A DNA stretch of 64,000 bases, from assembly GCA_951802195.1 (NCBI GenBank), contig OX637626.1, positions 682,001-746,000 of the forward strand, written 5' to 3'. This DNA is from Tausonia pullulans. Taxonomy: Eukaryota; Basidiomycota; Tremellomycetes; Cystofilobasidiales; Mrakiaceae. The notes beneath the pieces are model-generated. The model made no database searches. It was not told the origin of the DNA and was given only the letters and a program-made list of their open reading frames with translations. Made by a program: the position numbers and the translations under genes. Positions 37,757-50,462 of this stretch are shown one piece after another (the stretch's first letter is position 1; each line of letters starts with the position of its first letter).

Positions 37757-39762
37757 ATGCATGGCCAGCCGTCCACATTCACCGCTGGTCCCTGGCAAGG
37801 ACGGACTTTGAGGTAAGGCCCGCCGTCGGGAGGCAGGAAGGCAGGAAGGAGGGCGGTGGAAGCAATCAAGCGACCGTTCGGCTCACTCGCTCTCGTTGCT
37901 TCCATCGATGCGCCGGGGCTGCATTTCTCCTCTTAGCTTTACCCTCGAAGTCGCTCAGAACCCAGCCGTGGGTCGCAAGGTAAGCAAGCCAGTCAAGTGA
38001 TCATTTTCCATCTACCTTCTTCAAGGCAGGAAGGTAAGGAGGGTCAGATGCGTCCGACGCCGTCGCTCAAACTATGGCTCTTCTCTTTCCACCGTCCCGC
38101 CCGCCAGTCTGGACCAAAGGATCGTAGACCGCTCGCCAACGTCCCCATCGCTCGAGTTCGAGTCTGGGATCACGGCCAAATCTCCGGCCCTGTGCCTGTC
38201 AATGAGAGGTTCGTCCTTACCCCCCGCTCGCCTCCTCTCCCCAGCCACGTCACTTGTTTGTTCTCGGAAGGAGAACCAAAGGTCTCATTCCTCTGGGTCC
38301 ACCCACCCCACCCCTTCGGAGCCGAGAGGTCATGCTGAGAGTGCATCCGGGCCCCTCAACCTCAGTTTCATCGAGATTTCGTCGCTTCACTGCTCCATCG
38401 ACCTTGTTGCCCCCGTCGACGCCTCCCGCCCGCCAGAACCCTTGCCCTTCGGCTCGCTCGCGGACGGGCCATCCACGGTCTCGTCCTCCTCTTCCTCTTC
38501 TTCCACGTCCTCCTCCTTCTCCTCACCTAGTCTTCAGGGCCCACAAAGTACCTCAGCCTCGACCTCCATCGCCTTGCCTATCACCAAGGCGAAGCTCGTC
38601 GCAGGCCGGCTTCCGCCGCAAGCTGCTGTTCCGCTCGCGTCGCCGCGGCGTCCTCCAGCAGCAGCGCCGCGCGCCCGCCCTCAAAGTCGGTCGCACGTCG
38701 CCGTTCCCGTATCGAGGGGAACTCGTGGAGACCGCGTCGTCTTCTACGAGTCGTCCGGAGGCCCAGGGGAGAATACAGAGCTCCTCAGGAGAGACTTCAA
38801 CGCTGAAGGGGACGTATATGTCCCCGTGCGGAATATTAACGGTAGTGCGTAGAGACCTCCCCGCTGGCAGGAGTTCAAGTCAGCTAAGTGGTCCTGGCTC
38901 TATCGTAGACCTCGTTACGCCCGCGGTCCTGTTGAACGATCCAGAAGGCAGACATGGTCTCGTTTGTACATTTATAGCTCCAAATTCGTGCAAGGTCTCT
39001 TTCTGACGACTCAATTCTTCCATTTGGCGGCGACAGTGGTTCATCTTCCAGGTACGCGAGCAGCCCCGATGTTCTACAGTATTCCCCGCGGTCGTAGATC
39101 TCTCGCACAGCTCTCTTACCGCTGTCCATACTTCATCAGGAACTTTCCATCAAAACGGAGGCTACCTACTCGCTCCATTTCCAGCTTTTTGATCTCGAAT
39201 CGCGGACCACTCATTCCCGCGAGCATGCTCCGATCCTCGCCGAGTGTTACTCGGAACGTCTCACCATCTACGCACCCCGAAAGTTGGTCCTTCGAAACTT
39301 GCATAAAAATCAACCGCTTCATAGATCTAAACCATAGACTGGCTCTTCTATCTACCGCAGTCACCCTGGTGTTCCGCCCAGTACCAAGCTTGCCCAGGTG
39401 CGCTTGAGAATTCCAGAATCTTCGGCCAAGATGGCCGAGCTTACCTTTCGACCTCACAACAGCACTTTGTCGCCCAAGGCTACCGTCTCTCGCTCAAAAA
39501 GGTTCAATTCTAACTTACAACACACATTCATCGCCTGCGCAGAAAATCACGCTGATCACTCCTTTTTTCACTCCTTTTGTCGCAAACCCAGGGTGGCCAA
39601 CCTCGACCGAGCACCCGCGTTCATGGTCTCGCTTCAATCTCACCCATCTCTACTCGACGGCCCGCTCCAAAGGGTCGCGGCGGTGGGGGTATTGGCGAAG
39701 TAGAAGCTGCGGAAGAAGAGGACGACGACGACGATGATGGGCTCTCGCTCAGCCCGAACTGA
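37757..39762 (+). CDS. velvet-domain regulator (exon joints partly uncertain)
   Basis: Velvet proteins are fungal DNA-binding regulators of development and secondary metabolism. Supported exons: 37757-37812 (MHGQPSTFTAGPWQGRTL), 37937-37979 (FTLEVAQNPAVGRK) and 38108-38208 (SGPKDRRPLANVPIARVRVW, the most diagnostic block). An exon starting at 38366 has LHCSIDLVAPVDASRPPEPL, then a Ser-rich insertion. Later blocks are LVTPAVLLNDPEGRHGLVC (about 38870-38980), ELSIKTEATYSLHFQLFDL (about 39140-39200), REHAPILAECYSERLTIYAP, PPSTKLAQ and HFVAQGYRLSLKK (about 39460-39500). These follow the order of the velvet fold (ARxxGxKDRRP, DLSVRxEGxYRLRF, APVLAExxSExFxVYxxRKFP). Joints around 38850-39130, after 39285 and after 39590 are not settled: by eye I cannot keep one frame with GT-AG sites throughout. 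The end at 39762 follows an acidic tail and is tentative. Confidence 0.75.
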
Positions 39763-40062
39763 GCACATCGTTCTCGTACTTGCATCGCCTCACCACTTCG
39801 CAACCTGCACTTCATGTGCACCATCGCATCATCTCTTGTTATCTTCTTCCCTCTCCTTCCTCTGTAGCTCAATTTCGCCTCATCGCTCTCTAATGGCGCT
39901 TCTGTAGCTCCTCGTCGACTCATCATGCCTCTATGCCTTTTTTTTTTGCGCTGCTCATCTGATCTCTCCTCTACTCTTGCTTTTGCTTGTCTGCACATGT
40001 CTGACTCTCCCATTATACCCAGACATAAAATGAACCCAAAAGTAATGCTCGAGTAAGAAAGC

Positions 40063-41939
40063 TCACGGTGACAACGAGCTGGCATCCTGCTCTTCCTCGC
40101 GTTCACTTGGACGCACACTCCGCTCCATCTCCCCCTCCTCTTTCGTCTCCTCAACCCCTGTAGGCGGTTCAACGACCGCCGCAACAACAGTGTTCGCAAT
40201 GGCGGCTGTCCCATTCGTAGCCCTACCGACAAGCAGATTCCTCTCTAGCCCGACGACAACCGCCCTGTGGTCGCTCACTCGGCCCGTCCAACCCCGTCCG
40301 TCACGCTCGACAAAGTTGTCGACGACGCCGTACCGAGAGACAGACCAGTTCTGGTCGACGTAGGAGGTCTGATGCAGGAAGACAAAGTCGATCCGAGTGG
40401 GCTTGGACATTGTCGGCTCGAAGCCGGTGTCTATGGGACCGTGAATCAATACCGAAGACCGAATTGGAGCAAAGATGGAAGAGAGATAACGTACAGGTGT
40501 TGAGAGCTCCAAAGGCCGAGTGCGGCCCCCGGTTCTCGAACTTCGGAAGAAGGTGAAGCGTGTCGAGGAAGGCAGGAGTAGTGGTGACGGTGGGGACGAG
40601 CGCCGTGTTCACGAGAGTTGTGAGTGATTTGTAGCCTTCCTCATCGACAGGGGAGTCTGGAGGAAAGGGATCAGCTATGGGCTGCTTACTGGCCGAGAGA
40701 GCGCGATTCGAGGTGACATACTCAGATCGCCGAGAAGGAGAATGAGAGAGGGGACAGGCAGGTTCTTCTCCTTGGCAACTTTTTGAGCCATCTTAGGGAC
40801 TGATGGGTAGATTATAAGAGTCAGATATGGACCTTGGGAATGTTGAAAAGCGCAAACCTGCTCACCGAGACTACGAAGCAACGCTCCAGAGTGCGCGCGA
40901 GCCTTCTTGCCCTGGTCATCCCAGTGCGTCTACAGGCAAGCGAATGGCAACGTCCGGTTCAGGCACGATTGATTTATCAATAAGTGTAAACTCTCACATT
41001 GGCAACATGGACGACCGACGGCGGGTTGACCGACTTATCAAGCAGCGTCAAGAGGGTGACAATCCGGGTTTGGCTCTGCTCAAGTCTCCCACCGTCAGCG
41101 TGTTTTCTGCTTCCGCCTCTGACGACGACACTTAGACTCACAGCATCCCAGCCAATTGAACCAGCGACTTCTGGAGTCTCACTAAGCCAGCTGTACCGAG
41201 TGTCGACATGGTCGAACCGGTCCGTCCGAAAGAAGATGGGCGAGTATTCGCCGGCCTGCTTGCCGTCGTTGCGGCCGACACCGGCCCAATCCCAGGTGGC
41301 AGGTCCAAGCAGGGCGTGTAGGTCCTGGATCTGGTTGTGAAGCGCCTCTTGGAAACTGAACCGAGACGAGGGGAGGGGAGGGGGTTAATCGACGCGGCCA
41401 GAGACTCAAGATGGGCGCAGTCCATCACGAGCAAGGGTCAAGTAGCAAAGCGTGAACGCACCCAACTATATCGTACTCCAAAAACTGGAGGTAGTCCAGA
41501 ATACGCCATCTTCGCTCTTTCCAAGGCTGCAGACAGCATGCAACATAAGGAGAAGAACAAACTTATCAGTGACAGACCCTTGGACTGGCTTCGGAGACGG
41601 CCTTACCCGTTCGCCTGGCCCTCCCCCTCCGCGATCCAGCATCCCGTCGTCCTTGTCGCCAATCTTGGGCGTCTGGTCCGCCTGGCCGTCAAACCGGAGA
41701 TTGAACGTCCCGATGTTGAGCTTCTGTTTGAGACCCGACGGAGGGAGCGGGTTTGGCAGCGGCCGCTGGGGTGGGGAGGGGGAGCGAACGTTGTCGTCGC
41801 CGGCTGGAAGGTCGCTGAGGCTGGACGGACCGGGCAGTGCTGCGAGGTGATACAAGGAGAAGGCAACGAGGCCAACGGCAAGCAGCGGTGCGAGGAACCG
41901 CAAAGGATTTGTCGGAGGGGGGCGAGAGTAGGGGTTCAT
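40063..41939 (-). CDS. endonuclease/exonuclease/phosphatase (EEP) family protein with N-terminal membrane anchor
   Basis: Exons 41607-41939, 41462-41526, 41142-41355, 40998-41075, 40866-40929, 40722-40799, 40495-40656 and 40063-40430 join to 453 residues. A hydrophobic stretch at about 14-33 (RFLAPLLAVGLVAFSLYHL), next to Arg/Pro residues, suggests a signal anchor with the enzyme domain in the secretory lumen or outside. All EEP catalytic motifs are present: NIGTFNLRFD, the metal-binding Glu in FQEAL, NTHWDDQG, GDLNS, RIDFVFLHQ and the terminal SDHRAVVV. The family covers DNases, sphingomyelinases and polyphosphate phosphatases. Secreted fungal relatives of this compact type are usually annotated only as EEP-family hydrolases, so the substrate is unknown. 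An upstream in-frame ATG at 42056 would bury the anchor. Confidence 0.88.
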
Positions 41940-42759
41940 GGCTTGTGGTCGTTGATGGGGAACGTGGATCCGACTAGGCCTGGGATTGAAGGGAAGGAGA
42001 AGGGAAGGAGAGTGACAGCCGCGCCCGAGTGTCGGACGTTCTTTGACGCCAAGCACGCGAGCCTGGGGCCTGGTCTCTGGGCCTCGCCCTTAGTCTGCTC
42101 TCGACAGTTCTCTGTTTACAGCATTAGGAGTCTCGGAGAGAAGACATTGGAGTTAGACTGTGAAAGAGATTTCTTGGGAGATCTTGTTCTCCCGGGGAGA
42201 TCGTCCCTAGAGTGGATGCCCTCGGAGTGTAGTATCATTCTCAGGGTGTTTCACGCCACAGCTGCTGACATGTCCACATTGTGCGGGCGAGAACGTTTTC
42301 ACAGTTCAGGAAAGAAGGCTTTCTGGGAAGATGGCGATCTTAGGTTGAAAGGGAACGCGGACGTGGTCCCGCGTGCGCAAGGGCCAGGCAGACTTCGAAA
42401 AACCGTAACGTGCATCGAGAGCAATCTTCTCTTTCCAATCCCAAAAAGACAGCCACGCTTCCCCCTTGGACATCCCCATGCCCTTGCTGGCCCATCGTAG
42501 CAGGAGGCGAGGTCGAGCAGTCCGGACGAGACGCGAGACCCGACTGGAATGGCGCGACTTGAACGCGTCCAGCCGCCCGCTTCGGCGACCTGTCAGTATG
42601 GCGTGGCTGAATCTGGATGCTCGGTAGACGCAGCAGGTACTAATCTGGGCCTGGGTTTGGCTGGAGTGCATTAGAAGAGCAATGAGCTCTGGACGAGCCA
42701 TTGCGGCAAAAGACAACGCTCTTACCTCACTCCGGATGTTGGAGAGTCCCTCGGACTTC
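41940..42759. other. intergenic, EEP gene promoter and NAA38 3' flank
   Basis: 820 bases between two leftward genes. A long plus-strand frame crossing from the EEP gene and a 136-residue minus-strand frame at 42306-42716 lack family motifs, and I see no splice structure that would make them genes. Confidence 0.4.
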
Positions 42760-43138
42760 TCAGATGTACAGTCTCGAGCTCGCCACTACCGCGGCCTCCC
42801 GGTCCTCGATCTCTGCCTTGATGACCCACTTCCAGGGAATCATGATCTAGGTAGTCGACGACGGCGCGTACGAGGGGGCATGTCATCAGCGTAGACTCGC
42901 GCAATGATCGTCGTCGTCCTCGTGATGGGCGAAACAGGGAACTTACCATGCCCACATCCCTCTCAACCCCTCCCTCAGCGGTCGTTTCGAGCGTGTCGGA
43001 GAGGATTATGTTCTTTTCCTTGTCGAGAAGGCAGAGTGAGCCCATGAAGGACCTGCCATCGGCGATCTGGATGCGGTACGTCTTGGAGAGCGTTGCGCGG
43101 AGCCGGGCGACGGCGGGCGTATCCTTGACATCAGTCAT
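42760..43138 (-). CDS. NAA38: LSm-domain protein, NatC auxiliary subunit type (NAA38/MAK31/LSMD1)
   Basis: Two exons, 42947-43138 and 42760-42846, join across a 100-base intron to a 92-residue protein. It is a single LSm fold: Sm1 part KTYRIQIADGRSFMGSLCLL and DKEKNIILSDTLETT, Sm2 part ERDVGMIMIPWKWVIKAEI. The Asp-Gly-Arg before the second strand and the acidic linker match LSMD1/NAA38, the small subunit of the co-translational N-terminal acetyltransferase NatC, better than the spliceosomal LSm proteins. Length agrees with the family. It is divergent from CHZ1 with 374 bases between start codons. Confidence 0.8.
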
Positions 43139-43512
43139 GACTGGGAGAGAGGGGGAGAAGGCGCCTGGAGTGGCTGGGTAGAGAGAAAAGCGGTGGGCGT
43201 TCGAAGAGGGCGAGACGACGTCGCTTTTTGACAACGACAGTGAGTAGGGAGGCGCGTCACCTCACGACCGAGATAGCTTTTGCGGCTCTTCGTTCCCATT
43301 GCTTGTTCCAAATTTCACGACAGACAATATTCCTGCCTCGAAACATATTCTCGGCTTGCTACATTGGATGTCGAATGGCGGTACGAAACGATCGCGGTTG
43401 TCTCGGACATGAGTGGCGGCGGCGACACGCGGGCGCCTGTTCTCCTTTGGACGAGGAACCGCGTCCGGCCTCCTCCCAACCCCCATCTCCTCCTCCCATC
43501 CACCCTACCGCC
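43139..43512. promoter_or_regulatory. divergent promoter between NAA38 and CHZ1
   Basis: 374 bases between opposite start codons. The 60 bases before the CHZ1 ATG are C-rich. No gene is seen. Confidence 0.45.
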
Positions 43513-44350
43513 ATGTCCGACTCGCACATTGCCGACTCCAACAATGACGCCGATAGTGTCATCCCTCGCGAAGATCCAATTGCGACCGTCCCAGGTATGT
43601 TGACGTCATCATTACGGCCTCTGCCGAGACCGAGATCCCTCCCTCTTCCCGATGTCTCGTGAGGCCAATATAACTCTTTCCCATGCATACATCCAGCAAA
43701 GAAGCGCGACGCCGAGACCGATTCTGTCGATGCCGAGTCTGTCAAGCGGTATGTCTCGCTCCAGCGGGTCATTTATGTGGCGCGCTATGCTGACATCTAC
43801 TCCTGATCTATCACCTCCAAGGGCGAGGACTGAGATCGGCGCAACCAAGACCGCCGAGACTGCCCACGCCGAGGAGGCTGCTGAGAAGAAGGCTGAGTGA
43901 GTTAAGCTTTTGGCATAGCGGGCCTGGATGAACATGGCAGACTGAGCGGATGGCTGACCCTGTTTGTCTCTCACTCGTAGTGAGCTCCCCACCAACGACC
44001 TCACTGCGCCGGCATCGCCGCTGCCCGAGCCCAAGTTTGAGGGCAAGCCCGCCCCGGCCGAGGATGTCAGGGAAGACGAGAAGAAGGCCGATGAGAAGGA
44101 GGGGCCCGTCGACAACGAGGAGGACAACCCTGAGGAAGCTGAGGGAGGCAAGGACGACGAGGACGAGGACGACAGTGACGCCGAGGTCTCAGACGACGAG
44201 CTCGCCGCCCTTCAGGCCGAGGCTGGCACCGCCGGTGAGGCCGAGGAGGTGCCTACCGGACGTGGACGGAGGACGCGAGGCAAGGTTGTCGATTACGCTG
44301 CCCTTGCGAAGGAGCAGGGTCTCGAGGATGAGGACGACGACGACGAGTAG
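43513..44350 (+). CDS. CHZ1: histone H2A.Z chaperone CHZ1
   Basis: Exons 43513-43594, 43697-43748, 43822-43896 and 43981-44350 join to 192 residues. Chz1 is a small intrinsically disordered chaperone that carries H2A.Z-H2B to the SWR1 complex. The protein is highly acidic, with a basic segment KKRDAETDSVDAESVKRAR. The family-defining motif lies near the C-terminus: GRGRRTRGKVVDYAAL, preceded by acidic residues (DDSDAEVSDDELAALQAE) and followed by the acidic tail EDEDDDDE. The third exon could instead begin six bases later at 43828, since two AGs keep frame. Length matches the family (about 150-200 residues). Confidence 0.85.
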
Positions 44351-47165
<2,815 letters not shown>

Positions 47166-47590
47166 TCTTGTGAGATTCTCGCGCGCGCGCGACGTGCTTA
47201 TCTATGTCATAGCCAGCTTCCGGTTCGGCTCCCGGCGAGATTGCGACGTTCAAGTCAGGCGCTCTTTATCTTCCCGATCCGATGGTCACAGGAAAGTAAA
47301 GAAACTACCTGCCTCTCTTTTGACCGACAACGCGCACCGGAGTACGGGCCGAATGACCGGCCGGGGTAAGGCCTTCCGAGGAGTCATGCCACGATGACCA
47401 ACGCATTCCTCTTCTCCAGCTGCCCTCTTCCCTTGAACTCTCTCAGAACCGCCCGTTCCCTCCCACGACCTACTCTTTGCCCTTTCGAACGACAGGCCCT
47501 TGCGAGTCTAGTTGATCCGTAGCGTCCATTACCCGTCGATTTTCAGGTGGCCGTTGTCCTCCAACCGAATCTACCCATCGGTGTCCAATC
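47166..47590. other. intergenic, GluRS 3' flank and MFS promoter
   Basis: 425 bases between two rightward genes. No coding signal beyond chance frames. C/T-rich from about 47400 to the start codon. Confidence 0.45.
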
Positions 47591-50462
47591 ATGCCTCGAC
47601 GCTTCAGTTTCAACGACCCGTTATCAGGTCAGCCTCAAGTCCCAGATCAAATGCAATCTCGCTCTGTCAGCATACGCCGGGACACGCTCGTCCTTCTGGA
47701 GAATGTGGTCACCGCGGAAGGGGAAGGGAAGGAGAAGACAGAGGCAAGAACGGAAACAGCAATAGCGGCAGCAACCCCGGACGACGCCGATGGAATTGCG
47801 CCCCTGCCAGACAAAAGAGAACCCGTCAGCCCAAGACCATTGGGGTCGTCGGCGCTGACACGAGTCGGGACCGTGGAGCTTGACGGCAAGATGTATCTGA
47901 CGAGAGGAGGGAGGGGTGCTGAGATCGGCGAGCCCTTGCGGTGTACGCGGACAAATGACGAAGTCATCTACATTGAGTTCCCACCAGGTGATCCTGAGGT
48001 CCGTAACAAGCAGAAGCACTCGTATGAGTACATGTTCTGACTGGGTGCTTTCTCAACTTGTCAGGATCCCTTCAACTGGAGTCAGTGTGCTCCTAACCGG
48101 GCGCCCCAATTCCTTGCAACCCTGACCCTCGACGGCTTTCAGATTCGAGGAAGAAATGGACTATTGTCATTCTCTGTATCCTGATGACCTCATGTACCGC
48201 TTGCGCCGCGACTTCATGGTCTTCTGGATTTCAGAGCGGACAAGAGATTTTTGATGTCTCTCAGGTCGACTGGGTACTAGCCAACTCGCTGGTGAGTCGT
48301 TACATTCCATTGTCATGCTCACTGCTGATCGTCTGATGCCCTCCTTGCAGTTCCTGCTCGCCATTGCATTCACACCTCTGGCGCTCGCACCCCTCTCGGA
48401 GATCTACGGTGCGTTTTAAGCTCCAGTCTGTTTGGCTGCCCCATTCTGATCAGTAAACCAAGCACAGGCCGCAACCTCATTTATCTCGTGACAAGTGCCG
48501 GCGTGGCCTTGCTCTACATTCCTCAAGCCTTGTCGCCCTCCTTGAAAGGCATCTATGTTGCCCGCTTCTTCCAGGGCATGTGCGCCTCGGTCGGCAATTG
48601 TCAGTCCTACCGAAGCTGTTCCTTGCTACGCGACAACTTCTGATAATCCGTTCTGTGGAGCAGCTATGACAGGAGGGACCGTCGCCGACGTCTTTGAGGC
48701 GAGGGACCGGGGGCTTGCCATGTCTCTCTGTAAAATCCATCGCAGTTACGCCTGGTTCAAGGACCTCCAAGACTGACGAGCAACATATCAGATTCGCTGT
48801 TTGTTTTCTGGGGGCAAGCGGTCGGCCCTGGAAGTCAGGCAACTCTCATCATTACACTCTGAGGCTTCATCTGACTGTTAGATTGTTCCCTTGTCCCTCT
48901 CTGAGTTCAGTGTATGGCTGGATCAACTCAAAACTCGGCGTATGTTTGAGAGGTATCGAGTAGTCGCGTACCTCGGCCTGATATTGTACATCTCTGTTAA
49001 CAGTTTCGATGGGGCCTCGTGAGCTTCACCTTTCTAACGGATCAAAAATTCTCCATTAAATAATAATATCTTAAGCTGACAGACCTCTCTGCGGGGCCGA
49101 TCTTATCAGTGGATCCAGGTTTGTCCACCCAGCCCCATTTCCTCTGTCGCAGGATCCTGATGCCGTTGTGCGAGCCAGGCTATTGTCGGCTTTGCATCAT
49201 TCATCGCCAACATCTTCTTCCTCAAGGAGACGCGAGGGTCAATCCTCCTCTCTCGCCGAGCTCGAAAGCTCACGAAGCAGACGGGTCGTCCGCATTCCGC
49301 TCCAGGGGACAACGAACGAGTGCGTCTGCCGGCGATGTGCATGAGTGCACCCTCAACTGAAGTTCTTCATTCCAACTTGACCTCAGGCATCCATCAGAAC
49401 GCTCATCACTGTTTCTATTGCCCGGCCCATCCGTGAGTCCGCAGTATCCAAGTCTCTGGAGTACAGCTCATGTGCGACCACCCGCACGCGACCCTAGGAT
49501 ATCTCGCCACCGAACCCATCGTTCTTGCCATCAGTCTCTGGATTGGAGCCGCCTGGGCGACTCTATTCCTCTTCGTCAACAGTGCTGGGCTTGTCTTTGC
49601 ACAATACGGCTTCGACATTGGAGAGCAGAGCAGTACGCTTTGGAGCATTGGCATCGGCGCAACGATCGCCTTTGTCATCAACATGCATCAGGAGAAGCTG
49701 TACCATCGCGCCGTTGAGAAATCGCCCAGCGGCAAGGCGGAGCCAGAAGCGCGGTTGCATTGGGCCTGCATTGGAGCGTTCCTCTTCCCTTTGGGCGTGT
49801 TCATATACGCTTGGACCGGAAGACCCCATATTCACTGGATCGCCCCAACCCTGGCACTAGTGCTAGTCAACATTGGTCTCTTCCTCATGTGTACGTAGGC
49901 CTATCTCTCTCTTGGTTGCGCCTTCGCCTCGCCTGACTGCTCTAGATTTAGACTCTGCCACGTTCTCATATCTCGGAGATGCGTATGAACGCTATTCGTC
50001 CTCCGCTCAGGCGGCCCAGTCTCTCTCCCGGAACATCTTGGGTGAGTTCCAGCCTGCCCTGCGTGCATTTTATCGTTGCGACCTTCCGCTCAAGGGCTCT
50101 TTTACCGCAGCGGCCATTTTTCCATTGTTCTCAGACGCCATGTACCACAAGCTGGGCTACCCCTTGTAGGTCTTTCTTCTTTGGGAAGACAGGTGTAAAA
50201 CGCGGATAGCTGATAGAAATCGGCGCAAATGCAACAACGAAGTGCTTCGACCGTCCTCGCCTGCATCGGCCTTGTTCTGGGATTTTGCCCGCTAGGACTC
50301 CTCGTCTTCGGCAAGCGTCTGCGTGCCCACTCAAGGGTCGCGACGGAGTTGAGAAGGGAAGCTGAGGAGGCGGCAGAGAAGGATCGGGCCAAAGTGGCCG
50401 GAGCTATCAGGCATGAGAGGGACGAACGGAGGGTCATCGAGCAGAGTCGACAAATTGTCTAG
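47591..50462 (+). CDS. major facilitator superfamily transporter, DHA1-like
   Basis: Sixteen exons (47591-47998, 48065-48080, 48143-48291, 48351-48408, 48468-48599, 48664-48729, 48792-48833, 48911-48939, 49004-49018, 49083-49118, 49179-49319, 49387-49432, 49498-49890, 49946-50041, 50111-50165, 50243-50462) join in frame to 633 residues. Fungal 12-span proton antiporters with the entry sequence DPFNWNSRKKWTIV export drugs or polyamines, or take up small molecules. After a 135-residue cytosolic N-terminus come QVDWVLANSLFLLAIAFTPL, LAPLSEIYGRNLIYL (signature A), YVARFFQGM, GGTVADVFEARDRGLAMSL, LKETRGSILLSRRARKL in the central loop, IVLAISLWIGAAWATLFLF, and near the end AAIFPLFSDAMYHKLG and IGLVLGFCPLGLLVFGKRL. 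The substrate cannot be told. Exons of 15, 16, 29 and 36 bases are notable; the joints at 48939-49118 fit in frame but are the least certain. Confidence 0.82.

Noticed and set aside
41337-42500. 387-residue plus-strand open frame
   Set aside because: Antisense to exons 1-3 of the EEP gene and running into intergenic DNA; no motif and inconsistent with the well-supported gene opposite.
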